Below, piece by piece: positions 34,549 to 44,340 of a stretch of DNA of 64,000 nt (positions within the stretch are counted from its first letter, which is position 1; the number at the start of each line of letters is the position of its first letter). Under the pieces are notes generated by a model, which saw only the letters and a list, made by a program, of their open reading frames with translations, made no database searches and was not told where the DNA came from. The DNA is taken from NCBI GenBank assembly GCA_003665825.1, contig QPFY01000010.1, forward strand, positions 682,001 to 746,000. The letters are read 5' to 3'. Position numbers and translations under genes: made by a program. The DNA comes from Microbotryum silenes-acaulis. Its lineage: Eukaryota; Basidiomycota; Microbotryomycetes; Microbotryales; Microbotryaceae.

Positions 34549-35022
34549 CTTGTCTGATTATGCTGAGTTTTGAAGTGGGGGCAAAAGGGGAGGGCACAAA
34601 GGCCCGTCGTCTTGATCCGAGACCAGACGCGGAGTGTGGTCGTCGAGGGCGTGGGATGGAAGGGTTCGGCGTCGAGGGGCTGGCTGGCTGAGTGTGCCAA
34701 TGTCCAGTGAAGCCGGGATCGTGGCTGGAAACGCGCGAGATGGGGTTGGACGCCACACGTGATGTGAAGGTCGGGGGTCGGACGAGCAGAGACGGAACTT
34801 GAGCCTGGTTGCTTGCGAAGCCGCACGGCGCGATTCGGCCACTTCGCTGAGAGTTCGCTGAGCTTCCCACTGCGGAAGGCATAGGCGCGCGCGCCCATCG
34901 GTCTCACGGTCTTGCCCGATCGCTGCCGAGTCGGCGTTCGTTCGAGTCAACGAGTTACGGTGAGTTCCTCGGGAATCAAAGCTTCGAGCATTCTCACACT
35001 CTTCTCTGGAACAATTCGAAAC
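34549..35022. other. Upstream region of the PPR gene
   Basis: Contains the inferred PPR 5'UTR and promoter, possibly shared with a weak plus-strand candidate gene starting at 35023. A 186-codon minus frame (34,558-35,118) crosses it but shows no domain. Confidence 0.4.
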
Positions 35023-35483
35023 ATGCTCAACTTGAGGTGCTCGCGCATTGCTAGTCGTACCCTTCTCCTTCCGTGTCCTCTCCTTTTCCGATGCCAACTG
35101 GCCACCTCGGGAAGACATCCCAGGCTCATCACCAGGTCGACGTCAGGGGTTCGAACTGCTCAAAGCACTCCTTCTGCAATTCAGAACGCCGGGCTCTCCC
35201 ATGAATCTTTCGTTCTTGCCTGCCCTTTTCAAAGTCACTTCTGAATTCCTCCCCCTCGAAGAAGCTCGGAGAGCCTTGCCATTCCGCTTCGAAAGCTTTT
35301 TTTCGGTCCGATCGATCAGACTCTTTCGATCCCTGCGTTTCGGACAGGTGACTTGGCTCGATGGGGTGGCGACTACAACCTCCATCCTGGTCCTCATCAA
35401 CTTCGATGTAGATCCCAGAGAGGACATCCCCTCCCTCACTCGGACTCGGGCCATGGGGAATCCCCCTCTCTCGTCCGTAGCAC
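35023..35483 (+). CDS. Possible small mitochondrial protein, unrecognised
   Basis: Weak candidate. ATG 35023 opens a segment without acidic residues and rich in Leu, Arg and Ser (MLNLRCSRIASRTLLLP, CQLATSGRHPRLITR), which resembles a mitochondrial presequence. A donor in ACCAG/GTCGAC and an acceptor at CAATTCAG would join it to TPGSPMNLSFLPALF...EFLPLEEARRALPF. Another intron at FGQ/GTGACT could lead to a stop near 35,483. I do not recognise the family, and alternative splicing models are equally possible. It would be divergent from the PPR gene and convergent with KGD4. Confidence 0.25.
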
Positions 35484-35608
35484 CGCCAACCCAGTCTTGA
35501 CGATCATGAAACCACTATCCCTTCATTACAACCCCCCGTCTTCTACTCTTTCCCCAACATCCCCCTTCGGAAAATATATACGCACAATGACGCCTCCTCC
35601 CGTGGTGT

Positions 35609-36326
35609 CTAGACTTGCGCGGTCCACCATTTTTGCTTATAAGCCTTGGTCACTTCAGTCGTTGCCGTCGCTCCACCACTCTGTAAAACAATTCATCGTT
35701 CCCCCCAAAACAAACCCATCAGTTACGAACCAACCTTCCCCCACAAACAAAACATAACCCCCCACCCTCCCGCGCTCTCAAATTGAAATCTCTGCGACTA
35801 ACCAAAACGGCCTCAATTTCCTCCTCCCCCGGCGCGTACCGAGCCTTATTCAACCAACTCGGTATCCCCGAATCCCCTTCCTCGTATTCCGCTTTAGGAC
35901 CCACGAAGCCCGCTCCATCCGCTGATCCTCCTGCGGGACCGGAGAGAGGTGTTTTAGGTGATTGATCAGGTTCGGTAGGGGTCGTTGGACGTTTGGAAAG
36001 GGATTGGAGAAAAGGGGAGGAGGAGAGGATCTCGGAGGGGGCGCAGGGGTGAGGAGTGGCGAGGTGGTGGACTGAGGAGAAGGATCCAAAAGGTGCTTCA
36101 GTACGCGCTATCACTTAGCTCAGGTATCGCTTGCTCTCCGAAGTTGACATCGACTCTCTACGTATGCTCCTCCGCCCAGGCGGCAGCAGGAATGGTCCGG
36201 ACGGGTCTGGTCTTGTACACGACTGGATTGAGACTCACCGGGTACGGCCGATCGATCAGGAAAGTGGATCGAAGGTTGTCGGGGAGCATGGGAGGCTAAC
36301 CGTCTCAAAGAAGCGCGGAAAGACAT
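35609..36326 (-). CDS. KGD4: 2-oxoglutarate dehydrogenase subunit Kgd4 / MRPS36-like
   Basis: Kgd4 (Ymr31; MRPS36 in animals) links the E3 component to the E1-E2 core of the mitochondrial 2-oxoglutarate dehydrogenase complex. Three exons (36239-36326, 35803-36095, 35609-35680) close to 150 residues. The N-terminus MSFRASLRRLASHAPRQP is a mitochondrial presequence. The middle carries HPCAPSEI, comparable to the family's HPxAP motif. The diagnostic C-terminal motif EEIEAVLSGGA is made only when exon 2 (ending AVL) is joined to exon 3 (starting SGGA), across an intron with donor GTTAGT. It is convergent with the weak candidate gene at 35023. Confidence 0.8.
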
Positions 36327-36622
36327 GGTCGGCGAGGTTGGGGACGACGGTAGGCGTGGACAGGAGAAGGGGCGATGTGGGATCGCGGTCAGAGTCGGAA
36401 CCGGCGCAGCGGTGAAAGTAGTACGCCGGATACCTCCGACAGGGCCATCGTTTTCTGAATCTGCATTTGGCTTTTTCATTCTCCCATCTTACTTCAAACA
36501 ATGAAAAAGAAAAAATGCTTTTATGGCTCATTACAGAGCTCAGGAGTCGACGTAAACACACACTAAACAACTACACATGGATTCGGGTCGGGAAAGTCGC
36601 CCGGCTGCTTCGAATCCTCAGC

Positions 36623-38004
36623 TTAATCCTTCTCGCCGAGTCGTTGCAGGTATCCATCAATCTCTTCCGTCGACAGCTGCAGAGACACGAAGATTACCAT
36701 CAGCATCGCAGGTCAACGGCCGTACTCGACCTCGCCCGAGCCACGGCCGCCCCACCCCCAAGCCATCCCGACCGACCACTCACCTTCCTGAATCTCCTCT
36801 CTTCGCCACCACAGACCCCAATCTCGACCTCGCCCTTTTTCAAATCGGTCGCCAGGACCGTACTCAAACTGGTTAGCGCCAACTCGACGACGTCGTCCAA
36901 GTTGGCGAGTTTCCACCCCTTCTTGTACCCCTTTTCGAGTAGGTTGATCGCCTCTTGTTGTTTTTGCCCTGCAGCGGTGGCGTGGAAGCCAACGTAGTAA
37001 CCTGCCGGGTCCAGTTTGAAGATTTGTGGGCCGAGTTCGGGATCGATCCCGACGATGATCATGGCTGTGGGGGGAAGGATCAGACGCATGGAAACAAGGG
37101 TTCAGCTTCGGTGCGGCAAGTTCTCGGGGAGGGCTTCGGTTCGAAAGGAGGACTCACAAATGCCAAGAGGTCGCATCGCAGCTCGTTGAGTATAGATCTG
37201 ATTCGTGTGGTCATGATCAGTATCGTGTAATGATGGCCGACCAGGGTTCGAATTGCTGCATACCTGGTTGATGTTGGCGATGCGCTTGGCGAGCAAGTCC
37301 GGCGTGATCTCGTAGCCAAACTTGTACCTGAATTGGGTTGCTTCGGATAGTGCTCGTTGCAATTGGTTGCGTGCATCGGCTGGAGAGAGGGGGGGGGGGG
37401 GGGGGGGGAGCACGGAGGGGGTCAGTCTATGGGCTTTTTGGACTGGCAGAGTGGGGGAAGGAGAAGAAGCTCAAGCTCAAGCTCGGTAGGATGACTGACC
37501 ATGTCGACCTGTGAATACGCAGCCAATGTTGGGTGTGATGTTGTAGATGTGGGTGATTGAATCCGGGTCCAAGAGCTTGTCCTGTAGTGTGTGGGGGGGG
37601 GGAGAGGCACAGAGCAGAGGGCAAGGGGTCAGCGCGTCGTCAGCTTCAGGAGGGAAGCTGGATCGGGGGATCGCGCGTCGAGGATGGGGTGTACACGCAC
37701 AGGGACCTTCTTTTGGGTGATGACGACGGTAGCGTCCTCGCCTCGGATGGCGAGAGTGGTGTGCCCCGAGCCGGTGATGGCCTTGAAGGCATATTCTGAG
37801 AGGGGGGGTAGAGCAACGACCGACAGAGTTTCAGAGATGGGAGAGCCTGAGCCGGGGGGTAGAGTGTAGAAAAGTGCACACTGACCGACTTGATAGAGCC
37901 TTCCTTCGGGTGAGAAGATGGTCAAAGCGCGATCAAACGAGGTTCGCGACACTGTACAGCGCACACATGCGGAAGAGAAAGAGCACGTCGTCAGCGTCAG
38001 TGGT
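36623..38004 (-). CDS. SCL1: 20S proteasome subunit alpha1 (Scl1/PSMA6)
   Basis: Alpha-ring subunit of the 20S proteasome core. The alpha-subunit signature [21 protein letters not shown] is assembled across an intron. Further exons give [16 protein letters not shown]...VVITQKKVP, then [21 protein letters not shown], then [40 protein letters not shown] and finally [17 protein letters not shown] at the stop (36623). It has at least seven exons. The 5' end is uncertain. The exon beginning at 37951 is preceded by a good branch point, pyrimidine stretch and ACAG acceptor. The start codon is then either split (A|TG, giving MSRTSFDRA) or in an upstream exon (ATG 38169). Reading straight through to ATG 38004 would add an unusual 22-residue N-terminal extension. 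Confidence 0.93.
37389..37408. repeat. 20-base poly-G tract in a proteasome alpha1 intron
   Basis: Uninterrupted G run on the plus strand, within the intron just upstream of the [10 protein letters not shown] exon (poly-C in the sense strand, close to the acceptor). It would form a long pyrimidine tract for splicing. Confidence 0.85.
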
Positions 38005-38604
38005 CTCATTCTCGACGGAGCTCGGGCGAGGGTCGTGTTGACTGGGTAGAGTCCAGTCACGGGGGACGTAAAAGCTTCCTCGACGTAGACAGCTATACGG
38101 CTACATTGCTCGGACTCCCGGGGGTCGTAGACCGGTGCGTGGTTGACTCCAAGTGGTGCTCGAGGTCATCGTCCAAGTGGCAAGTGGTGGTGGTTGGGTG
38201 TCGTCAGCGTCGATGCGAGAGACCGTCGACGCATGTTCGTTACGCGTGATGTCGGGTACGAAGGGAAGAACAGTGATGACTCACTATTGACGGATGGTAC
38301 AGAGAGTATCGAGTGGGATGTGCACAGACGCAACGAGCTACCAGCCAGAGTCGAGCCGTGTCACCCGCCTGGAGCGCTTGCGCCGATGAGACTCGATTAC
38401 GACTTGCTACTTGGCAGTTACTTGGCAAACACGATTGGTAATGCGCAATTCGGACGACGAACGACGAGAATCGCCGCTTCTCCACGTTCAACCACCTCCC
38501 AATTCGGCCTCTCCTCTCCTTCTCACCTCCATCGTCCAGCGCGACTTGCGCTCACCAACGCTTACGCCACACTTCAATCCAAAGAACTCGTAGGTTCGCA
38601 CCAA

Positions 38605-39960
38605 ATGACGACCCACCCTACCCCCTCGACGGGTGAAGGCTCGTCATCGTCCTCCGCTCCACAGGAACAAGTCGATCTCCCGACCCCGGTCAAGGACTAC
38701 ACCTTCCCGAACCTGTCCACCGACTTCCCCGTTCTCCTCAACGACCTCCTGCTCCGATCCGCCGCGAATGAGAACCCGCTCGAGTTGGACCACCCCCCGA
38801 TTTGGGTGATGCGTCAAGCCGGTCGCTACCTTCCCGAGTTCCTCGCCGTGCGCAAGGACCATTCCTTTTTCACCGTCTGTCGTACGCCCGGACTCGCGTG
38901 CGAATTGACGATGCAACCCATCCGTCGCTACGACGGTCTCTTGGACGCCTCGATCATCTTCAGCGACATCCTCGTCGTCCCGCAGGCGATGGGCATGGTC
39001 GTCGAGATGAAGGGGGGCGTCGGTCCCCACTTCCCCGAACCCTTGCGCAACCCCGACGACGCACAGAAGCGTATCCTCGATCGAGCAACAAATGTCTTTG
39101 CCGAGCTCTCGTACGTCTTTGCGGCCATCACCTTGACCCGCAAGACCCTCGGCGGCAAGGTCCCCCTCATCGGCTTCTGCGCCGGTCCCTGGACTCTGTT
39201 CGGCTACATGGTCGAAGGGGGAGGTTCCAAGACCTGGGAAAAGACAAAGGCGTGGTGCTACAGGCACCCGGAGAACGCAAAGGCCGTGCTCCACCAGATC
39301 GCCACCGTCAGTGCCGAGTACTTGGTCGGTCAAGTCAGGGCCGGAGCTCAGGTCGGTCAATTCTTCTTCTGGAGCCACTTGGCCTCTTTCGCTCCAGAGC
39401 GAGCATTCTTTGATCAACTAAAGTAACACGGGTCCTTTTGCTCTCAGCTCCTGCAAGTGTTTGACACCAACGCCGATGTGCTCACCCCCGTAGGGTTCGA
39501 GACCTTCATCCTCCCCTACCTCGCCCTCCTGCCCAAACTCGTCAAGGCGCAACTGAAAGAACTCAACATCCCCTGCCCCCCCATGACCGTATTCGCCAAG
39601 GGAACCAACGCCGCACCTCAACTTCAAGCCTTGGCTTCGATCGGGTACTCGACCGTCGGCTTGGATTGGGGGATCACCCCTCGAGCAGCAAGGGAAGCGA
39701 CGGGAGGCAAAGTCGCCCTTCAAGGCAACATGGACCCACCGATCCTTCATTCCGGATTGGAATCGATCAAAAGGGAGGTACGACAACTCGTGTGGGGACC
39801 CGATGGCTTCTTGACCTGTGCTAGGGAGGGGATGAAGGGAGGGTGGATCGTCAATCTGGGTCATGGGATCACGCCCGGCGTCGACCCGGATCATATGAAG
39901 TACTTTTTGCAAAGGGTTAGGGCAGAGTGCGCCAAGAATAATGCTGATGATGCAGAGTAG
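38605..39960 (+). CDS. HEM12: Uroporphyrinogen decarboxylase
   Basis: Converts uroporphyrinogen III to coproporphyrinogen III in haem synthesis, normally in the cytosol. Two exons, 38605-39351 and 39448-39960, joined in phase 0, giving 419 residues. Signatures are PIWVMRQAGRYLPEF near the N-terminus, the catalytic-pocket segments ASIIFSDILVVPQAMG and GFCAGPWTLFGYM, and GLDWGITP plus the C-terminal LGHGITPGVDP. The LLQVFDTNAD segment is restored by the splice. The start is set at ATG 38605 by comparison with usual family length. The frame is open upstream to 38143, with an ATG at 38386 that would add 73 residues of presequence-like composition. The gene is divergent from proteasome alpha1. Confidence 0.95.
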
Positions 39961-40255
39961 TTTGGGTGAGTACGATACGGAGGTGGGAGGCTTCATATGC
40001 GAGCTGTGAGACTGATCGTTATGGATGTGGCAGCAGGCACGCGAAGATTCGGGGAAAAGGGGGCATCGCCAATCTGGAGGCCCTGTTTATAAAGGCACTG
40101 TAATGCATACCGTACGTAGCAATCATCGATCCGGGATTTGTTCGACACCTCCACTGGTCGCCTTCAGCTGCAACGAACCAGCCTAAGCCTTCCGTGCCAT
40201 GTTCCGCCGCCAGCCGCGAAACTCCTCCGGTCCGTCCGATGGCCCATTTACGCTT

Positions 40256-40292
<37 letters not shown>

Positions 40293-40734
40293 ACAGACTT
40301 CCGATCCCGTCGCGCGCCGCGGTTCCGTACAACCAGCCTTGCCTGCCAGTGCCAGCAGCGCGCGCTCGATCGTACAAGGCTCGTGTCATGAGACACAAGG
40401 TCTAATTTGGGGACCACGAGATTCTTGAGGGCTTTGTAGGTCGAAAAGTATCTCCTTCGTGATGTCCGAGTCTGGCCGATTTCGGAAAACAAGTCGAGAA
40501 AAACCTCTTGTGAGGCCTACTTCGGCGCAAGCAGGGAGCGTTGGGTGCCCTGTCGAGCGGCTCGAGCGTCCACTTGCCCGAGAGGCTCCGAGACCCGATT
40601 TCTGCGATTCGGAGAAAGGTGCCGCCGCCGACGCTTCGTCTCTTGCTCTCTCTTCTCCTTTCCTTCTGCACTGCAACACAGCTCACGCGAATATCTGTTC
40701 CACTCCTTGACCGAAAACTTCTCCATCATCAATC
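39961..40734. other. Intergenic between HEM12 and GAPDH-like gene
   Basis: About 770 bp, presumably the HEM12 3'UTR and the GAPDH-like promoter. It contains a 35-base poly-C run (40257-40291). No gene is recognised; proline-rich frames across the C run are artefacts of composition. Confidence 0.55.
40257..40291. repeat. 35-base poly-C tract
   Basis: Uninterrupted run of C on the plus strand about 440 bp upstream of the GAPDH-like start codon. Confidence 0.95.
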
Positions 40735-42560
40735 ATGGTTCCCTCCGTCGACCCCGTCGCTCTCGTAGGAATCAACGGCTTCGGTCGAATCGGTCAGTCC
40801 TCGTTGCTAGCGGCCCTCTCCTTTTTACTGACAGCCGCCTCCGAGCTTTCGCGCGCGCTCGAGGCTGAACGACACCTACATGGGCGCTAAACGACCATTT
40901 AGCTCTGACGCTGACTGAGCTCTCGGGTTCTTGGGTTCCCGTAACAGGTCGAGCTGCTTTCCGTGTCTCGCTCGCTCGTGATGATGTCAAAGTTGGTAAG
41001 CTACTACACGAATCCCTCTCGTAGCAAGCTGGAGAGCGGAAACCGCTTCCCGTTCCCGTAACCCCGGTTCCCGGGCCGTCTCCGAGAAATTCTGAGCGTC
41101 CCCTCGCATGCATTCGCTAATCTGATCTCAAAAAATCGTGACCCCTCTCTCCCCCTCCGAAAAAGTCTCCATCAACCACACTGCCCCTACCCTCTCGTAC
41201 CTCATCCACGTCATCCGCTACGACTCGACGCACGGCACTTCGCCCTACGCGAACGAGTTCAGCATCACCGAATCCGGCGACCTCAAGTTCCTCGATCGAA
41301 CGATCAAGCTCTTCTCCGAGCGTGATCCCGAACAATTGGATTGGGCTTCGGCGGGGGTTGAATACGTCTTGGAGGCGACGGGGAAGATGACGACCGTTGA
41401 GGCGGCGAGTAGGCATTGCAAGCCCGGTAAGGGGGCCAAGAAGGTCGTCATTTCATCGCCGAGCAAGTGAGTCGTCCGAGTTTTACTTCGAGCGTGTAGT
41501 CTTTCGGGTGAGCTGATGGAGAAACTTTGTGTGCTCAGGGACGCCAAGACTATCGTCGTCGGTGTCAATAGGAGGGAATATGATCCTTCGATGCAAGTCG
41601 TCTCCAACGCCAGTTGCACCGTCAGTTCCTTTTCGTCGATCCGAAAATCCCAATCCTCACATTCTAACGCAAGGGTTGTCTCCCTTCTCAGACGAACTGT
41701 CTCGCCCCTTTGGCAAAAGTTCTGCAACGTTGTTTCGGTATCGAATACGGCATGATGACGACCGTGCACGCCTCGACCTCTTCGCAACACATCCTCGACG
41801 GCTACTCTAAGAAGAACCGTCGTCTCGGTCGAGGCGTCGGTTCGAACATCATCCCGACCACGACCGGAGCCGCTACGGCGGTACAACTCGTCCTACCCGA
41901 ATTGACGGGCAAGTTCACCGGTATTTCGGTTCGTGTACCGGTCAACAACGTGTCGATGGTCGATTTGACGGTCTCGCTTACGACGCCCGTCGCGAGCGTA
42001 GAGGAATTGTTGAGACCTTTAAGGGAGGCCGCCGCAGGTCGTTATGGGTCCAGTTTGGGAAGTTTGACGACCGTGATTTGCGTTAATGATGACGAATTGG
42101 TCTCGTCGGATTTCTTGGGGTACCAGCAAAGTGAGTCGTCATCTTGAGAGAGTCGAGAAGAAATTTTGAGGACTAAGCTCACGCGTGTGTTACTTTTGTT
42201 CGTGCTATAGGTTGCATCGTCGATTCGCACGCGACGGTTCAATTGAACCCTACGACCTTCAAGATCATCGCATGGCAAGTCCACATAGGATCTCTTTGCC
42301 TGTCCGCTCGGAGAATAAAAAATCCTGACCCTCTCGCCTCCCATTCCTCCAGGTACGACAACGAATACGCCTACTCCGTGCGTTGCCTCGACCTAATTCG
42401 CTACATGTTCGAAGTCGACCATGGTCTCCGAGGTGGAGCGACCTCGACGCCGAGTCGACCGATCTCCCCTGTTCAAGGCGCGGCACATATCGATGCTTTC
42501 ACGGCGGATAAGGCCGCGAGGGTCGCACAGAGGGTGCAGGGGCAATTCATGTTGGCTTGA
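40735..42560 (+). CDS. Divergent glyceraldehyde-3-phosphate dehydrogenase
   Basis: GAPDH-family oxidoreductase. Seven exons (40735-40792, 40948-40995, 41166-41466, 41539-41620, 41692-42130, 42211-42274, 42353-42560) close to 399 residues, against about 335 for ordinary GAPDH. The nucleotide fold begins VGINGFGRIGRAAFR. The catalytic cysteine motif SNASCTTNCLAPLAK is intact, and HASTSSQ, TTGAATAV and WYDNEYAYS are recognisable. At the end of beta-strand 2, where NAD-dependent enzymes have Asp (VND), this protein has His (SINHTAPT). A C-terminal extension of about 50 residues follows MFEV. The sixth intron starts with GC (TG/GCAAGT...CCAG/G), needed to form the conserved WYDNEY. It is probably a paralogue with changed cofactor use rather than the main glycolytic enzyme. 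Confidence 0.88.
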
Positions 42561-42780
42561 GCAGGAGAGTTGGTGAAAGCGAGCTGCTTGGTTTTCAGTA
42601 CAAAATATAGGCTCGGATAGGGTCCTTTTTCTTAGGTGTGCTATATTTGCCATTTAACCTTATGCCAAACCCAAGATATATACACCCGAGCCAGTAACCC
42701 CCTCGAAGCGCTAAAAAATCGACTTTTGATGAGCCAAGCCCTAAAAGCTCTCGCGCACCCGCTTCCCTTCCCTCAAACCA

Positions 42781-42794
42781 CCCCCCCCCCCCCC
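42781..42794. repeat. 14-base poly-C plus CCGCTTT repeats before the NIP30 gene
   Basis: A C run followed by three pyrimidine-rich GCTTTCCC-like units, ending about 20 bases before the NIP30-type start codon. A pyrimidine-rich 5'UTR. Confidence 0.7.
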
Positions 42795-42844
42795 GCTTTC
42801 CCGCTTTCCCGCTTCCCGCCGTCCACCGTTCGACCCAACTGATC

Positions 42845-44159
42845 ATGGACCCGTCAACGTCCGTGGCGTCGCGTTTCGTCTCGGAGAAACAACTGACCGA
42901 AGCGCAAGAGAAACGTCAAGCGGAATGGAAAGAAGCTTATGCTCGAATGGGGCAGGAACCACCTCCTACGAATTCGATCGAAGGTGAACCGTACGATGGA
43001 AGGAGCTTGTACGAGAAGTTGCAGGAACACAAGGTGCGCTGTTTGTTGAGAGTGGATCTATACTGGCGTGTGGGGGTTTTGGGTCGTGTGGGGGATGGGG
43101 GATGGGGGATGGGTATAGAGTGTGAGACTGGGAGAGAGGAGCATGTGTGGGGGAACACGACGCGCGGTTCGCAGGGGTTGCACACGCGTCGACGGGGATG
43201 GTATATCGTCATGGTGAAGCTCGATGCACGCTACGATAATCTGGCGACTCTACCTATGCCCTTGACTCCCCCACTTTCCTCGGCTGAAGTGGACAACGCC
43301 CCTCTCGCGCTTGGTCGCATGGGCCCAAAGCCTTCTGTAACCACTATCTGCAGCAGCCAGGTCCCACAACTGACCACGACCGACTTGGTTATTTATGTAG
43401 AACAAGAAACAAGAAGCCTTTGACGAAGCCTTGAAATTCAGTGCGTCACTCTGCGCGCCAATCCGCCACCTCGACCTCGACCTCGAAGGACAGACTGACT
43501 GACTGAAGTCGCTTCCTTACGATGAACCATTTTCCACTCTGCTGTTGACCGTTTCCTTGCGGTCCCACAGAGAATCATTTCCGCGCCTTGGACGAAGACG
43601 AGATTAATTTTCTCGATTCGATGACGGACGAGAACAACGAGGAAGAACTCGCTCGACAGCAAGAGATTCAGGACGAATTGAGGAATTTCAAGCAGTACGT
43701 TTACTTCACTTTACTCCGGTGATGAATGGTGGCGCTGGTCATTGATCTGTAGGGGGTTTTGTTTCATCATCGTTCAGAGCCGTTTCTTCAAGATCTCAAG
43801 CTCCACCACCGCCTTCGATAGCCTCCATCTCGGGTCTGGCATTACCTTCCACCTCGGCGACGTCACCCCTTTTGTCGTCGACGTCTACTTCCCCAACAAC
43901 CACAACGAAAAAACCACTCCCACCACCACCAAAGAAGAAAAAGAACTTAATTGCTGGTGTGGTCGTCAAGAAGAAGGCGTCGCCGTTATCCACGACTTCC
44001 CCTACGACGAGCAAGGCCGAACCGAGCAGCAGTGGTGCGAGCTCAAAGCGGAGGGAGAGTGATGCGGCGTCTGAGGCGAATGACAAAGAAGATGAGAGGG
44101 AGGCCACCAAGAAACGACGATTATCGGCCTCCAAAGCCGAGGAGACTTCAGAAAAGTAG
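42845..44159 (+). CDS. NIP30/FAM192A (PSME3IP1)-domain protein
   Basis: Nuclear protein with the N-terminal NIP30 domain; the human relative binds the proteasome activator PA28-gamma. Four exons (42845-43033, 43401-43440, 43571-43694, 43778-44159) close in phase. The domain is clear: SRFVSEKQLTEAQEKRQAEW, YARMGQEPPP, SLYEKLQEHK, then KFKNHFRALDEDEINFLDSM. The rest is a low-complexity Ser/Pro/Thr tail with Lys clusters (KKPLPPPPKKKK, KKRRLSASK) that could serve as nuclear localisation signals. The first intron is 367 bp, several times longer than most introns here, and contains G-rich repeats. Confidence 0.85.
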
Positions 44160-44340
44160 TAGACCCAGTTCAGTGCAGATGTAGTGTAGTAACCAAGCAG
44201 TTTACGAATGATGAGCTCTCGAGGCTTCGGGAAAGAAATGTCGTACAATTACGAGCGCGCGCAAGTTTATATTTCAGAATGAAGGGGCACTCGGGAACGA
44301 AAAGAAAATGAGAAACAGAACAAAGGACTGAAATCGACGA

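Noticed and set aside
34558..35118. 186-codon minus-strand frame starting MSSRGGQ
   Set aside because: Not in the frame required by the downstream PPR exon, no domain, and better explained as 5'UTR of the PPR gene.
37236..37270. tRNA-like GGTTCGAAT sequence
   Set aside because: It resembles a T-loop but lies at an intron/exon border of proteasome alpha1, and no acceptor stem or anticodon arm can be drawn around it.
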